In this document: positions 24,844 to 32,022 of the stretch, piece by piece
How positions within the stretch are numbered: position 1 is the stretch's first letter
How the letters are laid out: each line of letters starts with the position of its first letter
From: an uncultured Atopobiaceae bacterium
Lineage (GTDB): Bacteria; Actinomycetota; Coriobacteriia; Coriobacteriales; Atopobiaceae
DNA: 58,429 bases
Direction of reading: 5' to 3'
NCBI GenBank assembly: GCA_944321515.1
Contig: CALULO010000010.1
Location: 1 to 58,429, forward strand
The notes under the pieces: model-generated
Databases searched by the model: none
The model's input: only the letters and a program-made list of their open reading frames with translations
What the model was told of the DNA's origin: nothing
Position numbers and translations under genes: made by a program

Positions 24844-25954
24844 GCACGAACTCGCGGACCTCTTCCCCGCCACGACCGTCGTCAAGCTCGACCGTCATCG
24901 CAATGCTCTCCACCTGCGTCACGTCCACGGGCTGGGTGAGCGTGTGGGAAATCGTGTACCGGTCTCGGCCCGTATCCGTGTACGTGTTGATGACGCCAGC
25001 CTCCTCGTCGCGAACGACAAGCTCGGTGCCGTCCATCATGCGAATCGAGACGTGCGACGCGGAGAACGTGTAGCACTGGTCCGCCAGCTCGTCGGACAGC
25101 CCGTACACGACGCTCATCGGCGAAAGCGAGGCGCTCATGCCGTCGCAGGAGAACCCGCGCGTGCCCACGACCTTGGTCGGCGTGAACCAGTTGGTTGCCG
25201 CCTCATACCTCTTGGATGCGTCACCGCCCTCGCCCACGTGCCACTTGAGCTCCCAGCGAGCACCCGTCAGAACGCTGTCCAGGCCCGTGAAGGAGTCGAA
25301 GTACATCGTCGCACGCACGCTCGTCTCGGTGAGCGAGCCTCGCTCGTAGACGCAGTAGACGTTTGGGAAGTCGGGTTCGCCATCGGCAAATCCCATGCTA
25401 AGCAGGTCGAGCCCCTCGCTTCCCGTGAGCCAGAGCATGCCCGTCTGACCCCACATTCCCACGCCGTTCTTGGCGTCAAGCCCCAGCCCGTCCGGGTTCT
25501 CCAGCGTGAAGGTTGCCGCACCGCAGCCGTTCTCGTCCACCACCATGTCCTCGATCGTGAGCGTGAAGCCGTTTCCCGTGGCCTCGAGGCCGACCTCCTC
25601 CACCGCAGCCTCGAGGTCCTCGACCACGCCCTCGTTCGCCGCGTCGGAGAACTCTCGCGTGAACTCGTAGGCCTCGCCGCTCGAAGTCGTGAAGCCCCAC
25701 TCGGAGCGCTCCCCCAGCCCATGGTCGCCAAAGGCGCGCTGGAAGAAGCCGCTCGTCGCCACCGCGTAGGCAACGCCCCCGGTGGCTAGAAGGGCCGTCG
25801 CGCAGACGGCCACCACAAGGGCAAGGGGAAGCGGCCCTCCGCGCCTGGCCCGGCGCCCCGGGTTCGCCACGCGCTCCAGGACCCTCTCGGCAAGGTCGTC
25901 CTCGGCGCGCAGGCACTCCATGGCCTCGCTCATCCTGGTCTCGTCACTAGTCAT
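24827..25954 (-). CDS. Membrane-anchored anti-sigma-type protein paired with the ECF sigma factor
   Basis: A 375-aa protein with a short cytoplasmic N-terminus (about 38 residues, no HxxxCxxC zinc motif), one membrane helix (about 40-63, LALVVAVCATALLATGGVAYA) and a large extracytoplasmic domain of about 310 residues rich in beta-strand patterns. The layout recalls DUF4179-type sensors encoded with ECF sigma factors. ATG at 25954 overlaps the sigma stop codon (ATGACTAG) and has GGAGG nine bases upstream, so the pair is translationally coupled. The signal is unknown. An anti-sigma role is inferred from pairing and topology, not from a recognised domain. Confidence 0.7.
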   Translation of the reverse strand: MTSDETRMSEAMECLRAEDDLAERVLERVANPGRRARRGGPLPLALVVAVCATALLATGGVAYAVATSGFFQRAFGDHGLGERSEWGFTTSSGEAYEFTREFSDAANEGVVEDLEAAVEEVGLEATGNGFTLTIEDMVVDENGCGAATFTLENPDGLGLDAKNGVGMWGQTGMLWLTGSEGLDLLSMGFADGEPDFPNVYCVYERGSLTETSVRATMYFDSFTGLDSVLTGARWELKWHVGEGGDASKRYEAATNWFTPTKVVGTRGFSCDGMSASLSPMSVVYGLSDELADQCYTFSASHVSIRMMDGTELVVRDEEAGVINTYTDTGRDRYTISHTLTQPVDVTQVESIAMTVELDDGRGGEEVREFVLTPTA

Positions 25955-26423
25955 AGCAATCACCCTCCAGCATCTCCCTGAGACGGCCCCTGCCTCGCGC
26001 GAGCCGCGTGCGCACCGTTGGCCCGGGCACGCGCAGCAGCTTCGCGATCTCCTCGGTGGAGAAGCCCCCGTAGTAGTGCAGAACGAGTGGCACGCGATAG
26101 CGCTCCGGGAGGCGCATCACCGCCGTGAACACGCGGACGTGCCCCTCGCTCGGCATCTGCAGCTGGTTTGCGTAGGCCTCGATGTCCTCCACGCGCCGCC
26201 ACGGGCGCCTGAAGAGCGAGCGACACTCGTTCACGGTCACACGCACGAGCCAGTTGCGCAGGTACGCGTCGGTCTCAAAGCTCTTCTCGCTGGTCAGAAG
26301 CTTGTAGAAGACGTCCTGTGTCACGTCGTCGGAGTCGGCCGCGTCGCGCAGGTACGTGTACGCCACGCGAAACACCATGTCGCGGTTGCACTCGACCGCG
26401 TATCGGAAGCGCTGCTCGTCCAT
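25947..26423 (-). CDS. ECF-family RNA polymerase sigma factor
   Basis: A 158-aa sigma-70 family protein with only regions 2 and 4. Region 2 contains DMVFRVAYTYLRDAADSDDV and DVFYKLL. Region 4 contains LPERYRVPLVLHYYGGFSTE and a helix-turn-helix EEIAKLLRVPGPTVRTRL. The ATG at 26423 lacks a good SD but fits family length and lies about 45 nt after the predicted start site of its own promoter; a GTG at 26468 would coincide with that start site. It is followed by its membrane partner. Confidence 0.88.
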   Translation of the reverse strand: MDEQRFRYAVECNRDMVFRVAYTYLRDAADSDDVTQDVFYKLLTSEKSFETDAYLRNWLVRVTVNECRSLFRRPWRRVEDIEAYANQLQMPSEGHVRVFTAVMRLPERYRVPLVLHYYGGFSTEEIAKLLRVPGPTVRTRLARGRGRLREMLEGDCYD

Positions 26424-26472
26424 CGGGGGGTTCTCGTCTCTTCTCGCCTGCGTTCCTTGGGCCCTCACCTTG

Positions 26473-26501
26473 GATACGCGGCAGGAGGCGGGATTGTTTC
26501 A
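26473..26501 (-). promoter_or_regulatory. ECF-type autoregulatory promoter
   Basis: Minus strand: TGAAAC (26501-26496), 17-nt spacer, CGTATC (26478-26473). The hexamers match the sigma-W consensus (TGAAAC, CGTA). Directly before the ECF gene, this indicates autoregulation. Confidence 0.7.
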
Positions 26502-26542
26502 GGCTTTCTTGGCGGCTGCCGATTCTGGCGAGAAGAGCGCCG

Positions 26543-27313
26543 CTAGAAGTCCAGCCGCACGGGGATGCCCTGGCTGGCCATGTACTCCTTGACCTCGCGG
26601 ATCGTGTAGGTGCCAAAGTGGAAGACGCTCGCGGCGAGAACCGCGTCGGCCTCGCCCTCGACGATGCCCTCGGCAAAGTGCTCGAGCGTGCCGACGCCGC
26701 CCGACGCGATCACGGGGATGGGCACGGCACGCGCCACCGCGCGGGTGAGCGCCAGGTCGAAGCCGTCCTTGGTGCCGTCGCGGTCCATGCTCGTGAGCAG
26801 GATCTCACCCGCCCCGCGCCGGGCCGCCTCCTGGGCCCACGCGACCGCGTCGATGCCCGTGGCCTGCCGGCCCCCCGCCAGGTAGACCTCCCACTTGTCG
26901 CCCGCGCCGGGCACGCGCTTGGCGTCGATGGCGCAGATCACGGCCTGGGAGCCAAAGGCCGTCGCCGCGGCCGTGATGAGCTCGGGGCTGCGCACCGCGG
27001 CGGAGTTCACGGACACCTTGTCCGAGCCCGCCGCGATCATCTGCCGGCAGCCCGCCACGTCGCGAAAGCCGCCGCCCACCGTGAAGGGGATGCGCAGCTC
27101 GGCCGCCGCGCGCGCGGCGAGGTCGATCGTGGTGGCGCGGTCGTCCGAGGTGGCCGTGATGTCGAGGAACACCACCTCGTCGGCACCCTCCTTGTCGTAG
27201 CGGCGCGCGAGCTCCACCGGGTCGCCGGCGTCGCGCAGGTCCACGAAGTTGACGCCCTTCACCACGCGGCCGTCCTTCACGTCCAGGCAGGGTATGACGC
27301 GCTTGGTAAGCAT
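26543..27313 (-). CDS. hisF: Imidazole glycerol phosphate synthase, cyclase subunit
   Basis: A 256-aa TIM-barrel cyclase acting with HisH to form imidazole glycerol phosphate and AICAR. N-terminal [16 protein letters not shown] carries the first catalytic Asp; the second is in [13 protein letters not shown]. Other markers are [14 protein letters not shown] and [10 protein letters not shown]. The start at 27313 has GGAGGAGG. It is separated from hisA by 190 nt and is the last gene of the main his operon before the sigma-factor insertion. Confidence 0.96.
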   Translation of the reverse strand: MLTKRVIPCLDVKDGRVVKGVNFVDLRDAGDPVELARRYDKEGADEVVFLDITATSDDRATTIDLAARAAAELRIPFTVGGGFRDVAGCRQMIAAGSDKVSVNSAAVRSPELITAAATAFGSQAVICAIDAKRVPGAGDKWEVYLAGGRQATGIDAVAWAQEAARRGAGEILLTSMDRDGTKDGFDLALTRAVARAVPIPVIASGGVGTLEHFAEGIVEGEADAVLAASVFHFGTYTIREVKEYMASQGIPVRLDF

Positions 27314-27503
27314 GGTCCCTCCTCCGGTGCTCGTCGTGGTTCTCCCAGGCTCAGCGCTCGCGTTGCTCGCTCGCTTCGTGGCTCGCCCCGCAAGAGGGGC
27401 GACGGCCCGCCCGCTCGCACGGGTCCATGCCGCCAAGCTTACCGCGAGCCGGGGCCTCCGGCCCTTCTCGCCGCCAGGTCGTAACACGCGGAGCCGGCCA
27501 CGC
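27314..27503. other. 190-nt spacer between hisA and hisF
   Basis: No gene is seen here. The spacer is very GC-rich with several short inverted repeats (for example CGCCCC...GGGGCG near 27383-27401) and repeated GCTCGC/GCGAGC units around 27360-27385. No clear promoter or U-run is visible. It may be a remnant of a lost gene or a structured spacer. Confidence 0.3.
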
Positions 27504-28238
27504 TCACGCGCAGGCCGCAAGTGCCTCCTCCAGCGAGAAGGACCCCTCGTAGAGGGCACGGCCGCAGATGGCGCCCTCCACCACGTCCGACCCGAGCGCC
27601 GCGAGCGCGCGCAGGTCGTCCAGGCTCGCGATGCCGCCCGAGGCCACCACGGGAAAGCCCGCCACCTCAGCCACGTGGGCGTAGGCGGCCGCGTCCACGC
27701 CGCAGCGCATGCCGTCGCGCGCCACGTCGGTGAAGACGAGGTGGCGATACCCCATCTCCGCGAGGCGTGCCACCAGCTCGTCGGCCGAGAGCGCCGCGCC
27801 CTCGCGCCATCCGTTCACGCGCACCTCGCCGTCGCGCGCGGCCACGTCGGCCACGAGCAGCTCGCCGTAGCGCGCCGCGGCCTCCCGCGCAAAGTCGGGG
27901 TCGCGCACGAGCGCCGTCCCGATGGCAATCCGCCTCACGCCCAGCCCCACCAGCCGCTCGACGGCCGCGAGGTCGCGCACGCCGCCCCCGGCGTCCACGG
28001 AGATTCCCTCCACCGCGCACACGGCGCGGATGGCAGCGTCGTTGGCCGCTCGGGCCGCCTCGTCTTCCTCGAGCGTGGCGGAGAGGTCCACCACGTGCAC
28101 CCAGCTCGCCCCGGCGTCGCGGAACCCCTCGGCCACCGCGGCCGGGTCGTCCGAGTAGACGTCCATCGCGGAGCGCTCCCCGCGCGCGAGGCGCACCACG
28201 CTCCCTCCCACCAGATCGATCGCCGGGAAGAGGATCAA
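27504..28238 (-). CDS. hisA: ProFAR isomerase
   Basis: A 244-aa TIM-barrel enzyme isomerising ProFAR to PRFAR. Motifs include [14 protein letters not shown] (catalytic Asp), [18 protein letters not shown], the second catalytic Asp in FTDVARDGM, and [13 protein letters not shown]. The start is TTG at 28238: GGAGG lies nine bases upstream and the hisH stop ends two bases before it; no ATG fits the family N-terminus. Confidence 0.94.
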   Translation of the reverse strand: MILFPAIDLVGGSVVRLARGERSAMDVYSDDPAAVAEGFRDAGASWVHVVDLSATLEEDEAARAANDAAIRAVCAVEGISVDAGGGVRDLAAVERLVGLGVRRIAIGTALVRDPDFAREAAARYGELLVADVAARDGEVRVNGWREGAALSADELVARLAEMGYRHLVFTDVARDGMRCGVDAAAYAHVAEVAGFPVVASGGIASLDDLRALAALGSDVVEGAICGRALYEGSFSLEEALAACA

Positions 28239-28240
28239 CG

Positions 28241-28888
28241 CTACCGCCCTCCCCTCACGACGTCGACGAAGTTCGCCAGGATGGCCCCGCCGACCGCCGA
28301 GCTCTTCTCGGGATGGAACTGGACCCCGTAGACGTTCTCGCGCCAGACTGCGGAGGCGAAGCTGCGCGCGTAGTGGGTGCGCGCCGCGACCACGCACGGC
28401 TCCACGTCGTCCGCAAGTGCGTAGGAGTGCGTGAAGTAGACGTGCGCGCCCTGGGCCACGCCGCGGAAGAGCCGGCAGCTGCAGCCGAGCGGAGTGAGGT
28501 CGAGCTGGTCCCAGCCCACGTGCGGCACCTTGAGGCGGGTGGACTCCAGGCGCGTGGCCGAGCCCGACATCACGCCCAGGCCCTCGGCCCACGAGCCGTC
28601 GTCCGTCTCGTCGCCGCGCTCGAAGAGCAGCTGCAGGCCCAGGCAGATGCCCAGGAACGGCACGCCCCGGCCGACGGCGTCGAGAACCGCCTCGGCCTCG
28701 CCGCTCTCCCGCAGGAAGGCCATCGCGTCCCCGAAGCTCCCCACGCCGGGCAGCACCACGCCGGAGGCCTCGCGGATTGCGGACGCGTCGTCCGAGACGC
28801 GCGCCTCGCCGCCCGCCTCGACCAGGCCGCGCTCGACCGAGCTGAGGTTGCCCTTGTGGTAGTCGACGACGACGATCGTGCGCGCCAT
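28241..28888 (-). CDS. hisH: Imidazole glycerol phosphate synthase, glutamine amidotransferase subunit
   Basis: A 215-aa class I glutamine amidotransferase delivering ammonia to HisF. Nucleophile Cys is in GICLGLQLL, the oxyanion/PGVG segment is LPGVGSF, and the catalytic His and Glu are in QFHPEKS. The ATG shares one base with the hisB stop (TGATG), indicating coupling. Length is normal. Confidence 0.96.
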   Translation of the reverse strand: MARTIVVVDYHKGNLSSVERGLVEAGGEARVSDDASAIREASGVVLPGVGSFGDAMAFLRESGEAEAVLDAVGRGVPFLGICLGLQLLFERGDETDDGSWAEGLGVMSGSATRLESTRLKVPHVGWDQLDLTPLGCSCRLFRGVAQGAHVYFTHSYALADDVEPCVVAARTHYARSFASAVWRENVYGVQFHPEKSSAVGGAILANFVDVVRGGR

Positions 28889-29475
28889 CAGAGGCTCCCC
28901 TTGGTGGAGGGCACGCCCTCGACGCGCGGGTCGCTCTCCACGGCCTCGCGCAGGGCGCGCGCCGCGGCCTTGAAGGTGGCCTCGAGGATGTGATGGGCGT
29001 TCTCGCCGCAAACGAGCCGCAGGTGAAGGGTCATGCCCGCCTTGCGCGCGAGGCCGACGAAGAACTCGTGGCCGAGCTCGGTGTCGAAGGTGCCCACCTT
29101 GTCGGGACCGATTCTCACGTCCCAGTAGAGCTCGCCGCGGCCGGAGAGGTCGACGGACGCCATGACGAGCGCCTCGTCGAGCGGCACGAGTGCGCTGCCG
29201 AAGCGGCGGATCCCGCGGCGGTCTCCGAGCGCCTCTCGCAGGGCCTGGCCGAGCACGATGCCGGTGTCCTCAACGGTGTGGTGGTCGTCGACCTCGGTGT
29301 CGCCCTTGGCGCGCACCGTGAGGTCGATCAGCGAGTGGCGCGCCAGCGCGCAGAGCATGTGGTCGAAGAAGGGCACGCCCGTCTCCACGTCGGAGACGCC
29401 GGTGCCGTCCAGGTCAACAGAGAGCCCGATGTCCGTCTCGGACGTCGCGCGCACGGCCTTTGCGGTCCTCGTCAT
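28888..29475 (-). CDS. hisB: Imidazoleglycerol-phosphate dehydratase
   Basis: A 195-aa monofunctional dehydratase. The Mn-binding histidine motifs are FFDHML, DDHHTVEDTGI, LGHEFF and ENAHHILEA. The phosphatase domain found in enterobacterial HisB is absent. The start has GAGGGAGG. The 49-nt gap from hisC contains the first copy of a palindromic repeat (29492-29517). Confidence 0.96.
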   Translation of the reverse strand: MTRTAKAVRATSETDIGLSVDLDGTGVSDVETGVPFFDHMLCALARHSLIDLTVRAKGDTEVDDHHTVEDTGIVLGQALREALGDRRGIRRFGSALVPLDEALVMASVDLSGRGELYWDVRIGPDKVGTFDTELGHEFFVGLARKAGMTLHLRLVCGENAHHILEATFKAAARALREAVESDPRVEGVPSTKGSL

Positions 29476-29491
29476 GCTTCCTCCCTCGGGT

Positions 29492-29558
29492 GATACGAAG
29501 GGACGGTCCCTCGTATCGTTGCGTCTATGATGATACGGAGGGACGCTCCCCTCGTATC
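29492..29558. repeat. Tandem pair of 26-27 bp palindromes at the hisC/hisB junction
   Basis: Copy 1 (29492-29517) and copy 2 (29532-29558) share the pattern GATACG, AGGGACG, TCCC, CGTATC, and each is a near-perfect inverted repeat. Both are preceded by T and centred about 40 bp apart. Copy 2 lies wholly inside the 3' end of hisC and copy 1 lies between hisC and hisB. Confidence 0.8.
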
Positions 29559-30628
29559 GCGGCGAGCGCGTCGAGAAGGGCGTCGTTCTCCTCGCGCGTG
29601 CCCACGGTGACCCGCAGGCAGTCGTCGAGCCCCGGGGCGGAGCTGAAGTCGCGCACCAGGACCGAGTGCTCGTCGCGCAGGCGCCGGCGCACCTCCGCGG
29701 CGTGCGGCACGCGCACGAGCACGAAGTTGGCCGCGCTCGGCCAGACCCGCACGCCGTCCAGCCCCGCGAGCCCCGCCGCCAGGCGCGCCCGCTCAGCGAC
29801 GACGTCGGCCACAACGGGCGCGAGCGCGCGACGGCGTTCCACCGCCGCCAGCGCGACGGCCTGCGCGAGCACGTCAACGGAGTATATCTGACGCACGGCC
29901 GCAAGCGCGTCGACCACCGACGGGTTTGCCAAGAGGTAACCAACGCGCAACCCGGCGAGCGCGAACGCCTTGGAGAGCGTCCTGAGCACCATGAGGCGAC
30001 CCTCGTGCTCCACCCACGGCGCCACGCTCGCCTCCTCGCCCGCAAACTCGACGTACGCCTCGTCCACGAGCACGAGGGCGTCCGTCTCGTCGAGGAGGCG
30101 CCGCACGAGCGCGCGGTCGACCAGGTCGCCGGTGGGGTTGTTGGGCGAGGTCAGGATTACGAGCGCCGCGCCCTCAGCGGCCGCCACGAGCGCGTCGGCG
30201 TCGATCGAGAAGTCGTCCGCGTCGCGCGGCACGCCGCGCACCTCGGTCTCGGTCATCCTGGCGAAGTTGGCGTACTCGGCAAAGTCTGGCGGGCAGGTCA
30301 CGAGGACGCGCCCGGGCCCGCCGAAGGCGAAGAGCAGGTTGAAGAGGAGCTCGTCGCCGCCGTTTCCCACCACCACATGCGCGCGGTCGGTGCCGTGGCG
30401 GCGCGCGAGCGCGTCGCGCAGGTCGTTGGCCATCGGGTCGGGGTAGCGGTTGAGCGGCGTGGCGAGAAGCGCCGCGGAGATTGCCTCGCGCACCTCGCCC
30501 GGCAGCTCGTGGGTGTTCTCGTTGGCCGAGAGGTTCACGCGGCACGGGGAGAAGGCCGGGTCGTACGGCTCGAAGGAGCGCAGCGCCGGTCGCAGGCGGG
30601 CGGCGACGTCGAGGTTCTTCTCGCCCAT
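29525..30628 (-). CDS. hisC: Histidinol-phosphate aminotransferase
   Basis: A 367-aa fold-type I PLP aminotransferase. Markers: NLSANENTHELPG at the N-terminus, VGNGGDEL, SPNNPTGDLV, DEAYVEFAG, and the PLP-binding Lys in RTLSKAFALAGLRVGY. The last ten residues (IRGERPSVSS) are encoded by a palindromic repeat element and do not look like the family C-terminus. The start at 30628 follows the hisD stop by two bases. Confidence 0.95.
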   Translation of the reverse strand: MGEKNLDVAARLRPALRSFEPYDPAFSPCRVNLSANENTHELPGEVREAISAALLATPLNRYPDPMANDLRDALARRHGTDRAHVVVGNGGDELLFNLLFAFGGPGRVLVTCPPDFAEYANFARMTETEVRGVPRDADDFSIDADALVAAAEGAALVILTSPNNPTGDLVDRALVRRLLDETDALVLVDEAYVEFAGEEASVAPWVEHEGRLMVLRTLSKAFALAGLRVGYLLANPSVVDALAAVRQIYSVDVLAQAVALAAVERRRALAPVVADVVAERARLAAGLAGLDGVRVWPSAANFVLVRVPHAAEVRRRLRDEHSVLVRDFSSAPGLDDCLRVTVGTREENDALLDALAAIRGERPSVSS

Positions 30629-30630
30629 GG

Positions 30631-32019
30631 CTATCCCCTCTCGCCGAGGCCCGGGAGCGGCACGCCCGTGGGCGCGGGCAGGTCCACGGGCCAGGCGACG
30701 CGGTGCGCGCCCTCGGTCACGGCCTCCCCGCCCTCCGCGAGGCGGCGGCGCAGGCCCACCGAGAGCGCGTGCGCCCAGAGGCCCTCGGCCTGGGCCAGGG
30801 TCTGGGTGGCCTCGGCGTCGGCGAGAAGCCCCTCGGGCGTGTAGCAGATCACGCTCGAGCGCTTCTGGAAGTCGTAGACGCCGAGCGGGCTGGAGAAGCG
30901 CGCCGTGCCGCCGGTGGGCAGCGTGTGGTTGGGGCCGGCGACGTAGTCGCCGAGCGGCTCGGAGCTCCAGGCGCCCACGAAGATGGCGCCGGCGTTCCTG
31001 ATCCTCCCGACGAGACCGAGGGCGTCCTCGCAGTGGAGCTCGAGGTGCTCGGGGGCGATGACGTTCACCGCGTCGACGGCGGCCCCGAGATCCTCGGCGA
31101 CGACGACCACGCCGCGCTCGTCGAGCGAGGCGCGGGTGACGTCCTCGCGCGGGCTCTGCGCCACGAGGCGCTCCACGGCGCCAAGCACGCGCCCGGGAAG
31201 CTCGCCGTCACAGGTCACGAGGTAGCAGGAGGCCATCGGGTCGTGCTCGGCCTGGGCCATGAGGTCGGCGGCGACCACCACGGGGTCGGCCGTGGCGTCC
31301 GCGAGCACGCAGACCTCGGAGGGGCCGGCAACCATGTCGATGCCCACGTCGCCGGAGACGTAGCGCTTCGCCGCGGCCACGTAGGCGTTGCCCGGCCCCA
31401 CGATCTTCTCGACCGCGGGGATGGTCTCGGTTCCGTAGGCCGCCGCGGCGACGGCCTGGGCGCCGCCCACGGCGTACACCTCGTCCACGCCCGCGAGCGC
31501 GGCGGCGGCGAGCGTGTAGGCCGAGAGCGTGCCGTCGCTCTGGGGCGGCGTGAGCATGACGACGCGGCCCACGCCGGCCACCTTGGCCGGGATGGTGTCC
31601 ATGAGGACGGTGGAGGGGTACTGCGCCCGCCCGCCCGGCACGTACACGGCGGCGGACGCCACGGGCGTCACCTGGACGCCGAGCAGCGTGCCGTCCGCGC
31701 GCGTGGTGAACCAGGACTGCTCGCGCTCGCGCTCGTGGAAGGAGCGGATCTGGTTCGCGGCGCGGGTGAGGGCTGCCAGGAACGCGGGGTCCACGAGCTC
31801 CGCCGCTCCGGCGAGGAGCTCGTCGGGCACGCGGAAGGCGTCCGGACAGGCGCCGTCGAAGCGCTGGCAGAACTCACGCACCGCCTGGTCGCCCCGGGCG
31901 CGCACCTCGTCCACGATCTTCTCGGCGGACGCGACCACCTCGGCCGGCAGCGCCCCGCCCGTGCGGTTGAGGTCCGCCTGCGTGAGGCGGCGCCCAGGCT
32001 CCAGCGTCACGGTTCTCAT
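30631..32019 (-). CDS. hisD: Histidinol dehydrogenase
   Basis: A 462-aa zinc-dependent NAD enzyme doing the last two steps of histidine synthesis. Conserved segments: YVPGGRAQYPSTVLM, AVGGAQAVAAAAYGTE, IVGPGNAYVAAAKR, GPSEVCVLAD, DLMAQAEHDP and the C-terminal AGPNHTLPTGGTARF. The SD (GGGGGAG) lies in the end of the upstream fusion gene, whose stop is three bases before the hisD ATG. Confidence 0.96.
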   Translation of the reverse strand: MRTVTLEPGRRLTQADLNRTGGALPAEVVASAEKIVDEVRARGDQAVREFCQRFDGACPDAFRVPDELLAGAAELVDPAFLAALTRAANQIRSFHEREREQSWFTTRADGTLLGVQVTPVASAAVYVPGGRAQYPSTVLMDTIPAKVAGVGRVVMLTPPQSDGTLSAYTLAAAALAGVDEVYAVGGAQAVAAAAYGTETIPAVEKIVGPGNAYVAAAKRYVSGDVGIDMVAGPSEVCVLADATADPVVVAADLMAQAEHDPMASCYLVTCDGELPGRVLGAVERLVAQSPREDVTRASLDERGVVVVAEDLGAAVDAVNVIAPEHLELHCEDALGLVGRIRNAGAIFVGAWSSEPLGDYVAGPNHTLPTGGTARFSSPLGVYDFQKRSSVICYTPEGLLADAEATQTLAQAEGLWAHALSVGLRRRLAEGGEAVTEGAHRVAWPVDLPAPTGVPLPGLGERG

Positions 32020-32022
32020 GAC

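Noticed and set aside
27314..27503. A hidden small gene between hisA and hisF
   Set aside because: No frame with a start, ribosome site and sensible composition; only short GC-rich inverted repeats.
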